Below, in pieces: positions 5,643-13,117 of a DNA stretch of 20,331 bases (its first letter is position 1; each line of letters begins with the position of its first letter). The notes under the pieces were generated by a model. It saw nothing but the letters and a program-made list of their open reading frames with translations. It was not told where the DNA came from and did not search any database. The stretch covers positions 1-20,331 of the forward strand of contig CAJUMT010000038.1 in assembly GCA_910587495.1 (NCBI GenBank). Direction: 5' to 3'. The translations under genes and the position numbers were made by a program. The DNA comes from an uncultured Lachnospiraceae bacterium. GTDB lineage: Bacteria; Bacillota_A; Clostridia; Lachnospirales; Lachnospiraceae.

Positions 5643-6371
5643 TTGGGCAACGAGGACGTAAGGGAAAAAGCGTATAAATATTATCAATCAGGCATGAAAT
5701 ACCGGGAGATCGCAGAAAAATGCGGCGTGAGTCTTTCTGCTGTGAAGTCATGGGCAGCACGGTATTGGAAAAAGGGCGGTTGCGGCCAGGCAGAGAAAAA
5801 GTCGCAACCTACAAGAAAAAAAGTTGCAACCGGGGGAGCGCCCAAAGGAAATCAAAATGCGATAGGCAATCGGGGCGGTGCAGCTCCGGCAGGGAATAAG
5901 AACGCAGTTACGACAGGAGAGTTTGAGACTCTCCTTTTTGATTGTCTGAATGAAAGCGAAAAAAAGCTTGTGCAGGCAGTACCGCAGGATAAGATGGATC
6001 TGCTTATGCAGGAGATCCGGCTTGCGACGGTTCGTGAACAAAGGATGCTGCATAGGATAGAAGTCGTTAAAGAGACAGTGGAGCGATTTTCAGATGGAAC
6101 AGTTGCGGATGGTATGACGCTGGTAAAGGTTCAGTCAGGCACCGAGAAAGGAAAGAAAACAGATTTAAAAGAATACCAGGGGAAGCTCGGCCAGATCCAG
6201 GCGATTGAAGAAGCTCTTACTAGAGTGCAGGCAAGGAAGCAGAAGGCAATTGAGGCGTTGCATAGATTTGGTTTTGATGATGCAAAGATTGAGAATGAGA
6301 GTGCAAGTAATGATATAGTTGATGACTGGATTACATCTGTTTTGAGAGAAGAGGTGGAGAGCCATCAATAA
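5643..6371 (+). CDS. terS: Phage terminase small subunit
   Basis: A 242-aa terminase small subunit that recognises the packaging site and recruits the large subunit. The N-terminus has a helix-turn-helix (YYQSGMKYREIAEKCGVSLS, then AVKSWAARYW), followed by a basic region. Then comes the family hallmark GAPKGNQNAIGNRGG...APAGNKNAVTTGEFE (about 65-95). The C-terminal part is charged and helical, with an oligomerisation-like coiled coil (QGKLGQIQAIEEALTRVQAR). I choose the TTG at 5643 because AGAGGTGG (5630-5637) is 5 nt upstream; GTG codons at 5634 and 5637 are in frame but overlap this site. It is the first gene of the late operon. Confidence 0.88.
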   Translation: MGNEDVREKAYKYYQSGMKYREIAEKCGVSLSAVKSWAARYWKKGGCGQAEKKSQPTRKKVATGGAPKGNQNAIGNRGGAAPAGNKNAVTTGEFETLLFDCLNESEKKLVQAVPQDKMDLLMQEIRLATVREQRMLHRIEVVKETVERFSDGTVADGMTLVKVQSGTEKGKKTDLKEYQGKLGQIQAIEEALTRVQARKQKAIEALHRFGFDDAKIENESASNDIVDDWITSVLREEVESHQ

Positions 6372-7839
6372 AAATTCAAGAGCTTTACGAAGGCGTTTTT
6401 TTCAAAAGAAAATTCCAGAATATCGCAGAGATCCGGTATTGTTCGCAAGAGAAGTTTTGCTGTTTGAACCGGATGAATGGCAGAAAGAGGCTCTTAGAGA
6501 TTTGGCAGTGAATCCGAAAGTTGCGATAAAATCCGGACAAGGTGTTGGAAAAACAAGTCTTGAGGCTGTTGCGCTGTTATGGTTTTTGTGTTGTTATCCA
6601 TATCCAAGGATTGTTGCAACTGCGCCTACGAAACAGCAGCTGCATGACGTGCTGTGGTCCGAAGTAAGTAAGTGGATGAGCAAGTCTTGTTTGCTTTCAG
6701 AGATTCTTAAATGGACCAAGACATATATTTATATGATTGGCAATGAAAAACGCTGGTTTGCCGTAGCAAGGACTGCTACAAAGCCGGAGAATATGCAGGG
6801 GTTCCACGAGGATAATATGCTGTTTATAGTGGATGAAGCTTCTGGCGTCGCAGATCCGATTATGGAGGCTGTACTTGGCACGTTATCTGGCATAAATAAC
6901 AAATTATTGATGTGTGGAAATCCTACAAGGACTTCTGGTACATTCTATGATGCCTTTAATTCGGATAGAGCACTGTATAAATGCCATATGGTGTCGTCTG
7001 CAGATAGTTCAAGAACTAATAAAGATAATATTGAATTGCTCATACGAAAGTATGGCAGGAATAGCAATGTTGTTCTTGTTCGTGTGTTCGGAGAATTTCC
7101 AAATCAGGAAGATGACGTGTTTATAATACTTTCCATCATTGAACAGTGTGGAAGCCGTTTATATGAGTTACCGGAAGACAAAGGTATGCCATATATAATA
7201 TTTGGTGTGGATATCGCTAGATTTGGCGATGATGAAACTGTTATATATAGGAATGCCAAAGGGAAATTAAAAATGGCTTCGCACAGACACGGACAAGATT
7301 TGATGGCAACTGCTGGAGATATTGTAGTTCAGTATAGGAAATCGATCAAAGAATTTCCAGAATATAAAGGTCCAATCTATGTAAATATCGATGATACTGG
7401 TCTTGGCGGAGGTGTGACAGACCGACTTAAAGAGGTGAAACGGGAGCAAAAACTACATCGTCTATTTGTTATACCAATTAATGCTGCGGAGAAGATTGAC
7501 ACGGATACCAAAGAGGGGAAAGAAGCTGCTGAATATTATAATAATATTACTACGCATATGTGGGCAGTGCTGCGTGAACTGATACAAAATAAGGAAATTG
7601 AGATAGAAGATGATGCAGATACATTTGCGCAGCTTTCCGGCAGAAAATATTTTATGGCCTCTAATGGGAAATTGGAACTCGAAAGCAAGAAGGAGATGAA
7701 AAAGCGAGGAGTAAGATCTCCTGATAGGGCAGATGCAGCAGCGCTTTCTGTTTATCTAGGGAAAATAAAGAAATATACTGGCAATGCACCAGGCAAACAG
7801 GTGATGGAAAATCTGGTGAAATCAAGTTATTGGAGGTGA
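6364..7839 (+). CDS. terL: Phage terminase large subunit
   Basis: Motor ATPase and nuclease that packages DNA into the procapsid. With the start at 6364 it has 491 residues. Walker A is SGQGVGKT (57-64) and Walker B with catalytic Glu is LFIVDEAS (to about 160). The RNase-H-like nuclease has VDIARFGDD (Asp283), NIDDTGLGGG (Asp343/344) and SPDRADAAA (Asp454, Asp457). The frame is open upstream of the first normal start (TTG 6439) and encodes a family-like N-terminus, NKNSRALRRRFFQKKIPEY. The only codon with a well-placed ribosome-binding site (AGAGGTGG, 6350-6357) is an ATC at 6364, so either ATC is used or the protein starts at TTG 6439 (466 aa). The gene is AT-richer than the portal gene. 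Confidence 0.9.
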   Translation: MNKNSRALRRRFFQKKIPEYRRDPVLFAREVLLFEPDEWQKEALRDLAVNPKVAIKSGQGVGKTSLEAVALLWFLCCYPYPRIVATAPTKQQLHDVLWSEVSKWMSKSCLLSEILKWTKTYIYMIGNEKRWFAVARTATKPENMQGFHEDNMLFIVDEASGVADPIMEAVLGTLSGINNKLLMCGNPTRTSGTFYDAFNSDRALYKCHMVSSADSSRTNKDNIELLIRKYGRNSNVVLVRVFGEFPNQEDDVFIILSIIEQCGSRLYELPEDKGMPYIIFGVDIARFGDDETVIYRNAKGKLKMASHRHGQDLMATAGDIVVQYRKSIKEFPEYKGPIYVNIDDTGLGGGVTDRLKEVKREQKLHRLFVIPINAAEKIDTDTKEGKEAAEYYNNITTHMWAVLRELIQNKEIEIEDDADTFAQLSGRKYFMASNGKLELESKKEMKKRGVRSPDRADAAALSVYLGKIKKYTGNAPGKQVMENLVKSSYWR

Positions 7840-7846
7840 TGTGTCA

Positions 7847-9250
7847 ATGGCAGGCAGTAAAGAGATCGGTCGCATCGGCCAGCGGAGGTATGGCGGGATT
7901 ATTTATGAGGAGTTCCTCCATGAACTGCGTGGAAGGAGGGGCGTACAAACTTACTACGAAATGTCTGAGAATGACGATGTAGTGGGCGCTATTCTTTTTG
8001 CGATTGAAATGCTGGTGAGGCAGTGCAAATGGAACGTAGAACCTGCTGGCTGCACTGCCCGGGACCGGGAAGCAGCGGAGTTTGTAAAAAGCTGCATGGA
8101 TGATATGCAGACCACATGGATTGACACGATATCAGAGATACTGTCTTTTCTCACCTATGGATGGAGCTACCATGAGATTGTGTATAAACGCCGTATGGGC
8201 CATACAAAAGATATCAGGCTCAGGAGCAAATATAGTGATGGACTGATCGGATGGAAGAAGCTCCCGATCCGTGCGCAGGAGACGTTATACCAGTGGGAAT
8301 ACGATGAAGAAGACAACCTGCTTGGCATGACGCAGATGCCGCCGCCATCGTATGGCATCTATACGATACCAATGAGCAAAGCCCTCCTGTTCAGGACGAA
8401 AAGCAGGAAAGACAATCCGGAGGGCAGGAGCATCCTTCGTACTGCATACCGTTCCTGGTATTATAAACGCAGGATTCAGGAGATAGAGGGTATCGGAATT
8501 GAAAGGGATCTGGCAGGACTCCCGGTGATGCATGGGCCTGAAAATCTGGATCTGTGGGATGAAAGCATAGAGAGCAATGTCAGGATCCGTGCCGGGCTGG
8601 AAGAGATGGTGCGGAAGATCCGCAGGGATGAGGCAGAGGGGATTGTGCTGCCGCATGGATTTGAATTGGAGCTTCTTAGTTCCGGAGGCACAAGGCAGTT
8701 TGATACCAACGCGATCATCAACCGCTATGATACCAGAATTGCAATGACGGTACTGGCGGATTTTATTTTATTGGGACATCAGAAGGTCGGAAGTTTTGCT
8801 CTGAGTTCCGATAAGACAGAATTGTTTGCTGTGGCGATTGGGGCTTTTCTGGATATTATCTGTGAGACATTCAATAGCCAGGGGATCCCGTCATTGATTG
8901 ATATAAACGGCCAGCATTTCGCAGGGATTACAGATTATCCAAAGATGACCCATGGGGACATTGAAGATGCCGATATCACAAAGGTTGCAGCCTTTATTAA
9001 AGACATGACGGGTATCGGTGTTCTTGTGCCGGATGATGGCCTGGAAGATTATATCCGGCAGGTTGGCCATCTCCCGGAAAGAATCTCTGACACCAGGGAG
9101 CAGGAGCGTACGAGGCAGGAACAGCAGGAACAGAACCAGCCGCCAGAGCCGCAGACAGCCGCAGGTAAGAATCCTGATGACGAAGAGGAAGAGATACCAG
9201 AAGAAGAAATAAAGGCGGCGAAAAGGCGGCTGGGGAGGGCTGTATTATGA
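7847..9250 (+). CDS. Phage portal protein (DUF935 / Mu gp29-like)
   Basis: A 467-aa portal protein, the dodecameric ring at the capsid vertex through which DNA enters and leaves. Supporting stretches are SENDDVVGAILFAIEMLVRQ with CKWNVEPAG near the N-terminus (typical of DUF935-type portals), SFLTYGWSYHEIVYKRR (clip/stem entry) and NRYDTRIAMTVLADFILLGH with SFALSSDKTELF in the second half. The C-terminus is an acidic Gln/Glu-rich tail (about 415-455: REQERTRQEQQEQNQ...DDEEEE), commonly disordered in portals. ATG 7847 is chosen because GGAGG (7832-7836) lies 10 nt upstream; a GTG at 7841 is also possible. It follows TerL by 7 nt and overlaps the next start (ATGA, 9247-9250). Confidence 0.87.
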   Translation: MAGSKEIGRIGQRRYGGIIYEEFLHELRGRRGVQTYYEMSENDDVVGAILFAIEMLVRQCKWNVEPAGCTARDREAAEFVKSCMDDMQTTWIDTISEILSFLTYGWSYHEIVYKRRMGHTKDIRLRSKYSDGLIGWKKLPIRAQETLYQWEYDEEDNLLGMTQMPPPSYGIYTIPMSKALLFRTKSRKDNPEGRSILRTAYRSWYYKRRIQEIEGIGIERDLAGLPVMHGPENLDLWDESIESNVRIRAGLEEMVRKIRRDEAEGIVLPHGFELELLSSGGTRQFDTNAIINRYDTRIAMTVLADFILLGHQKVGSFALSSDKTELFAVAIGAFLDIICETFNSQGIPSLIDINGQHFAGITDYPKMTHGDIEDADITKVAAFIKDMTGIGVLVPDDGLEDYIRQVGHLPERISDTREQERTRQEQQEQNQPPEPQTAAGKNPDDEEEEIPEEEIKAAKRRLGRAVL

Positions 9251-10716
9251 TCTGGGTACGCCCTGCCCGCCCGGTTCAGAAGCAAAAAAGCAGGGCTGCC
9301 GAAGAGATTCTTGCAAGGCTTCGGGAATATCTGGATGGGAACTGTGCGGTACCTGTTGAGATCCTGTGTGGTTTCTGGGAGAACCAGCAAGATGCTATTA
9401 CATATCAGGAACTCAGGGAGGCCGTAAAGGCCGGCTCCCTGGAGGCCGCAGTGTTCAGGGAATGGTCACAGGACTATTCCAATCTGGTTACATCACATCT
9501 TAAGCCGATGTGGGAGAGAGCCATGCAGGCCGGTTCCATGAGCCAGCCGGTCATGCAGGGGCTCTCTTTTAAATTTGACACACAGACGCCCGGCATCATG
9601 AAATGGATCACGGAGCGCGGCGCAGAGTTCGTCACTTCCGCTTCGGCTGAACAGAAAGCGGCCATAGCGGCGCTGTTGTCAAAGAAGATGATTGACAGGC
9701 ATACAGTAGATGAACTGGCCAGGCTTATACGTCCATGTATCGGCCTTACAAAAGGGCAGGCGGAGGCAAATGCCAGATATTATGACAGCATTGTTGCGCA
9801 GATGAAAAAAGACCATCCGCGGATGAAAGAAGAAAGCATCCGCAGGAAAGCTAGGGAAGCCGCCGCAAAGTATGCGGAAAAGCAGCACCGTGGACGGGCG
9901 ATGACCATAGCGCAGACAGAGATGGCATTTGCCTACAACCGCGGCGCCGACGAAGGCATCCGGCAGGCGCAGGCCCATGGCCTTATGGGGGGCGTAAAGA
10001 AACGCTGGTGTACATCTGGGGATGACAGGGTATGTGATATCTGTCAGGCCTTTGAGGGTATGGAGATCGAGATGGATAAAGGATTTCCTTTTAAAGGCCG
10101 CAGTCTGTTTCCTGGGCAGGATCTTCTGCCCCCGGCGCATCCAAGGTGTGCATGTGCTGTGGAGTACATTGAAATAGAAGAAGCGCCTGGAAACTCTTTT
10201 TTAGGAGCCGGTTCTTCGGATGGCATGACCGAAGGCAATGTCAAAGAATTGGGGGAGATAGCCATTGAAGACACAGATTCTGCGATGTCATATTATAACG
10301 AGCAATTAAGATACAGAGATACGGAGCAGGCAGTTATAATTGACAAGAATGGTGTAGTGTATTATTCTGAGGGTGACGATTCAGGCGTAAGTTTTGGCGG
10401 ATTGAACCTGTCAGGGGCAACAATTACACATAACCATCCATCGTCAAATGGCATTGTATCATTTGGAAAAGATGATTTCGAGTTCTTAAAGAAAAATCAG
10501 GATATTAAAAAGTTAATTGCTGTAAACAAAATATATACATATACAGTGCAGGTTTTATCTGATATAAGTGAAGTATCCTATGATGAGTACTATTACAGGG
10601 CGCTTGAGGGGATAACTGATATCATGAGTTTTGACGAAGACTTGCAGCATATTGTATTTGAGATCCTGGACGAGGAAGGATTTGTTCGTTATGTCAGAAA
10701 AAAAGTACACAGATGA
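9247..10716 (+). CDS. MuF-type head morphogenesis protein with C-terminal HNHP (JAB-like) domain
   Basis: A 489-aa minor head protein. Residues 1 to about 310 are the Mu gpF / SPP1 gp7 (MuF) domain: a helical region, then MTIAQTEMAFAYNRGADEG, then a cysteine-bearing core WCTSGDDRVCDICQAFEG (from Cys255) and PPAHPRCACAVEY. After a linker (about 315-335) comes an extra domain, about 345-489. It has EQAVIIDKNGVVYY (Glu360) and ITHNHPSSNGIVSFGKDD (His395, His397, Ser405, Asp409/410). The order Glu ... HxHP ... Ser ... Asp resembles the JAB/MPN (RadC-like) metal site, although the Ser-Asp spacing is one residue long. DNA encoding this domain is much AT-richer than the MuF part (hand counts: 62% GC in 9421-9480, 23% in 10501-10560), consistent with later fusion. 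MuF proteins with variable C-terminal effector domains are known in temperate phages. Confidence 0.85.
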   Translation: MIWVRPARPVQKQKSRAAEEILARLREYLDGNCAVPVEILCGFWENQQDAITYQELREAVKAGSLEAAVFREWSQDYSNLVTSHLKPMWERAMQAGSMSQPVMQGLSFKFDTQTPGIMKWITERGAEFVTSASAEQKAAIAALLSKKMIDRHTVDELARLIRPCIGLTKGQAEANARYYDSIVAQMKKDHPRMKEESIRRKAREAAAKYAEKQHRGRAMTIAQTEMAFAYNRGADEGIRQAQAHGLMGGVKKRWCTSGDDRVCDICQAFEGMEIEMDKGFPFKGRSLFPGQDLLPPAHPRCACAVEYIEIEEAPGNSFLGAGSSDGMTEGNVKELGEIAIEDTDSAMSYYNEQLRYRDTEQAVIIDKNGVVYYSEGDDSGVSFGGLNLSGATITHNHPSSNGIVSFGKDDFEFLKKNQDIKKLIAVNKIYTYTVQVLSDISEVSYDEYYYRALEGITDIMSFDEDLQHIVFEILDEEGFVRYVRKKVHR

Positions 10717-10882
10717 ACAGTTGAAAAAGATTGAAGCCATAAAGCAGGAATGGATGCGTGAGACAGAAATTTATCTGCATATGGAATCAGACCAGGAACA
10801 ACACCCGCACCTTGACGGTCCGGCCACATGGGCGCTTCAAGAATTGCAGGAAAAATACATGAGAAAATTGCGTGAGGTATGA
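10691..10882 (+). CDS. Small helical protein overlapping the MuF gene, 63 aa (possible partner of its C-terminal domain)
   Basis: A 63-aa acidic, helical protein (MSEKKYTDEQLKKIEAIKQE at the N-terminus, LQELQEKYMRKLREV at the end). Its ATG lies inside the end of the MuF gene, a 26-nt overlap in a different frame; GAGGAAGG about 11 nt upstream could serve as ribosome-binding site. It is not recognised. Its position directly behind a head protein with an extra effector-like domain makes an immunity or chaperone role worth considering, but this is inference from position alone. An intrinsic terminator starts at its stop codon. Confidence 0.6.
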   Translation: MSEKKYTDEQLKKIEAIKQEWMRETEIYLHMESDQEQHPHLDGPATWALQELQEKYMRKLREV

Positions 10883-10907
10883 AGGCTGCTGGCGGGCAGT
10901 CTTTTTT
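10882..10907 (+). terminator. Intrinsic terminator inside the head operon
   Basis: An 8-bp stem, AAGGCTGC (10882-10889) with GCAGTCTT (10896-10903), one G-U wobble, loop TGGCGG, and a run of six T (10902-10907). It separates portal/MuF from the protease and capsid genes and uses nearly the same arm sequences as the terminator at 5578, in swapped order. A partial terminator here could set the ratio of head proteins, or mark a module boundary. Confidence 0.6.
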
Positions 10908-10935
10908 CATGCATTTTTTTGATGGAGGTGACAAA

Positions 10936-11382
10936 TTGAAAAGATTTTCGGAAATGATTGCAGCACCGGATAATGGCAGCATAGCCAAGCGCCGGTTTAA
11001 GATCGCGAAGTCCGATGACGAGCGGATGCTTGCCTTTGGGTGGGCCAGTGTATCCATGCGTGTGGACGGGGAACTGATTGAGGACTGGCAGGAGGATATT
11101 GTGGAGCCTGGCGAACTGGAAAATGCAGCATACCGGTTTGTCGAACTGTACAGGGAAGGCGGCGAAATGCACGAAAGGGGCGGCGCCGCCGTTTTGATTG
11201 AGAGTGTTGTATTCACAAAAGAAAAGATGAAGGCAATCGGAATCCCAGACAATACCCTTCCTGTAGGTTGGTGGATCGGGTTTAAAGTGCTGGATGAAGA
11301 TGTGTGGGAGAAGGTTAAGGATGGTACATATTCCATGTTCTCCATTGAAGGGGAGGCAGAGAGGATAGAAGAAAGGAGTTAG
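10936..11382 (+). CDS. XkdF-like prohead protease
   Basis: A 148-aa protein of the Phage_XkdF family, annotated as putative serine protease that matures the procapsid. Family landmarks in order: MLAFGWASVSMRVDGELIED, the IVEPGELENAAYRFV helix, EMHERGGAAVLIESVVFTKE (His79; Ser90), GWWIGFKVLDEDVWEKVKDG and FSIEGE (Ser136). His79 and a downstream Ser would be the catalytic candidates, which I infer. The TTG at 10936 is chosen because GGAGGTGA (10925-10932) lies just upstream; an in-frame ATG at 10879 would instead translate through the terminator hairpin. It sits before the scaffold and capsid genes, as expected for a head protease. Confidence 0.8.
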   Translation: MKRFSEMIAAPDNGSIAKRRFKIAKSDDERMLAFGWASVSMRVDGELIEDWQEDIVEPGELENAAYRFVELYREGGEMHERGGAAVLIESVVFTKEKMKAIGIPDNTLPVGWWIGFKVLDEDVWEKVKDGTYSMFSIEGEAERIEERS

Positions 11383-11386
11383 CAAA

Positions 11387-12691
11387 GTGGCAACAAAACT
11401 GAAAAATCTTAAGGTTACAAAAGTGGATTTTGTAGATGAAGGAGCAAATCCGGATGCCCATATCCGCTTGTTTAAGCGCAGGGAGGAACCCTTGCAGGAA
11501 GGTGGGGGAGGGAAGGGATCCGGTATCCTAAAAAAACTGGTCGCTTTTGTGGCGAAGGCAGCAGGCATGGACCAGGAAGAAATTGACTCTGCGATGGAAG
11601 AGATCCAGAAAGGGGATGCGGTGAGCTTTAGTGAGAAAATAACAGAGGCCGCATACAGAAAGATCGCAGATGAAATATGGGATACCTGCATGGCGTTACA
11701 GTCCTCCCTCTGCTCAATCCTGTATGATGAAGACCTGGACGGTGCGGGCGCCGCTGCGGCTATGCAGGAGAGCCTGGATGAGTTCCATGCAGTCGTACAG
11801 GGGGCAGTTGCGGAATGGTCCGGTGGCAGGGAAGCAAGTATAATCAGGAAAGATGAAGAGGTATCAGGGACGGACCTTATGGTCATGAAGGCGGCAGCCG
11901 AGAGGCTGGGGCGTTCGATCGAGAAGGCGAGCCAGGATATAGAGAAAAAAGGGAGATCCAAAAAGGACACCCCGGACAATAATGAAGAGCAGAAAGGAGA
12001 CAAAATGGAGATTGACAAGAGCAAACTGACAGATGCGGAAAGGGCTTTTCTGGAGAGCATTGAAAAACGCTATGGTACAGAGGATAAAGCGGAGGGTACT
12101 GCGCCGCCGCTCGTATCTGCACCTGCGGCACCGCCCGTGCTTCCGGCAGAAGATTCCACGGTTGCAAAAGCGGGGGGAGCCGCACAACCGGCATCACCGG
12201 GGCAGTTTCCCGCAGTACCGGCATCTGGTGAACAGATCACGACGGCAAGTGGTGCTGCTGGCGGGACGGATGACATCTATAAAGGGTTGCATCCGGCAGT
12301 AAAAGCAGAACTGGAAGGCCTTAAGAAATTCCGTGAAGAGGCGGAAGAGCGGGAACTTGCCGAAATCGCGAAAAGATATGCGATCATCGGCAAGAAGGAA
12401 GAGGAACTGGTTCCACTGTTTAAAAGCCTCAAGGCGGCAGGGGGCACGGCCTACAATGATATGATCGCCGTACTGGACCAGGCAGTGGATACAGTAGAAA
12501 AGTCCGGCGCATTTTCCGAGATCGGGAAGTCCGGCCACGGAGGCAGCGCAGGGGACAGTGCCTGGGCAGAAGCTGAGGCAAAGGCAACAGAACTTATGAA
12601 ATCCAAATCCGGGTTATCAAAAGCGCAGGCATTGGATGAGATCCTTATGGCGGATCCAGTGCTGGCAGAGAGATGCGAGAAGGAGGGGTAA
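11387..12691 (+). CDS. Procapsid protein with XkdF-type N-terminus and scaffold-like C-terminus
   Basis: A 434-aa protein from GTG 11387 (GAAAGGAG 8 nt upstream). Residues 1-30 (LKNLKVTKVDFVDEGANPDA) are the segment often attached to XkdF-type protease cassettes. Residues 50-205 are helical and charged. Residues about 232-290 are a Pro/Ala/Gly-rich linker, and residues 296 to the end are helical with heptad-like character (AVKAELEGLKKFREEAEERE), typical of phage scaffolding proteins. An internal ATG at 12005 (Met207) has AAAGGAG 5 nt upstream, so a separate 228-aa scaffold may be made from the same frame. It lies between protease and decoration/capsid genes, the normal scaffold place. The function is assigned from position and character, not from a catalytic motif. 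Confidence 0.68.
   Translation: MATKLKNLKVTKVDFVDEGANPDAHIRLFKRREEPLQEGGGGKGSGILKKLVAFVAKAAGMDQEEIDSAMEEIQKGDAVSFSEKITEAAYRKIADEIWDTCMALQSSLCSILYDEDLDGAGAAAAMQESLDEFHAVVQGAVAEWSGGREASIIRKDEEVSGTDLMVMKAAAERLGRSIEKASQDIEKKGRSKKDTPDNNEEQKGDKMEIDKSKLTDAERAFLESIEKRYGTEDKAEGTAPPLVSAPAAPPVLPAEDSTVAKAGGAAQPASPGQFPAVPASGEQITTASGAAGGTDDIYKGLHPAVKAELEGLKKFREEAEERELAEIAKRYAIIGKKEEELVPLFKSLKAAGGTAYNDMIAVLDQAVDTVEKSGAFSEIGKSGHGGSAGDSAWAEAEAKATELMKSKSGLSKAQALDEILMADPVLAERCEKEG
12005..12691 (+). CDS. Nested in-frame scaffold product (internal start)
   Basis: The last 228 residues of the 434-aa protein, beginning MEIDKSKLTDAERAFLESIEKRYG. The ATG has its own strong ribosome-binding site, AAAGGAG at 11993-11999, 5 nt upstream. 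Nested scaffold genes inside protease-related genes are known from lambda (C/Nu3) and other phages. Here the internal product would consist only of the linker and helical scaffold part. The evidence is the ribosome-binding site and domain boundary; expression is not shown. Confidence 0.5.
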   Translation: MEIDKSKLTDAERAFLESIEKRYGTEDKAEGTAPPLVSAPAAPPVLPAEDSTVAKAGGAAQPASPGQFPAVPASGEQITTASGAAGGTDDIYKGLHPAVKAELEGLKKFREEAEERELAEIAKRYAIIGKKEEELVPLFKSLKAAGGTAYNDMIAVLDQAVDTVEKSGAFSEIGKSGHGGSAGDSAWAEAEAKATELMKSKSGLSKAQALDEILMADPVLAERCEKEG

Positions 12692-12694
12692 CAG

Positions 12695-13102
12695 ATGGCA
12701 GATTATATTGGAACCAGTATCAATGAAAGCCCGACGATCGTATTGCCCGCGGGAGTTAAGCTGGAAAATGCGAGGGGTATTGCCTTGGCAATCAGCGGCG
12801 GGAAAGCGGTAAAACCTACGGCGGGCGCCCATGTAATCGGGATCTCTATCATCGAGACGGATGAAACCGTCGAAAATGGTGCAGATGTTGATATCCAGAT
12901 CAAGGATATCGGCAAGTGGGTAGCCGGGGAAGAGATTGTCGTGGGTACCGAACTTGCAACGGATGCTAACGGAAAGGCAGTATCAGCAAAGGCCGGTGAC
13001 TTTATCGTTGGCGTTGCGCTCAGTAGCGCAGCAAAGGCGGGAACGTGGATCAAAGTGCAGATCATCAAAGCGGGCTATAAGCCAGCGGAAGCAAGTGCAT
13101 AA
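12695..13102 (+). CDS. Capsid decoration-like protein (DUF2190-type)
   Basis: A 135-aa beta-rich protein of the small capsid-associated kind: alternating short strands and glycine turns (RGIALAISGGKAVKPTAGAH, VIGISIIETDETVENGADVD, GEEIVVGTELATDANGKAVS, DFIVGVALSSAAKAGTWIKV). The repeated pattern 'value that varies, then GDxIVGVAL' is characteristic of DUF2190 proteins, found next to major capsid genes and thought to decorate or stabilise the shell. A strong AGAAGGAGG precedes the ATG. It lies 3 nt after the scaffold stop and 15 nt before the capsid gene. Confidence 0.72.
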   Translation: MADYIGTSINESPTIVLPAGVKLENARGIALAISGGKAVKPTAGAHVIGISIIETDETVENGADVDIQIKDIGKWVAGEEIVVGTELATDANGKAVSAKAGDFIVGVALSSAAKAGTWIKVQIIKAGYKPAEASA

Positions 13103-13117
13103 GGAGGTAAAGGATAA

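Noticed and set aside
10879..10935. ATG 10879 as start of the XkdF-like protease
   Set aside because: It would add 19 residues translated from the terminator hairpin; the TTG at 10936 has a perfect GGAGGTGA and begins where the family does.
10837..12060. A 407-codon minus-strand open frame opposite the protease and scaffold genes
   Set aside because: It is Ser/Leu/Phe-rich shadow coding caused by the codon pattern of the real plus-strand genes, has no recognisable domain, and crosses two well-supported genes and a terminator.
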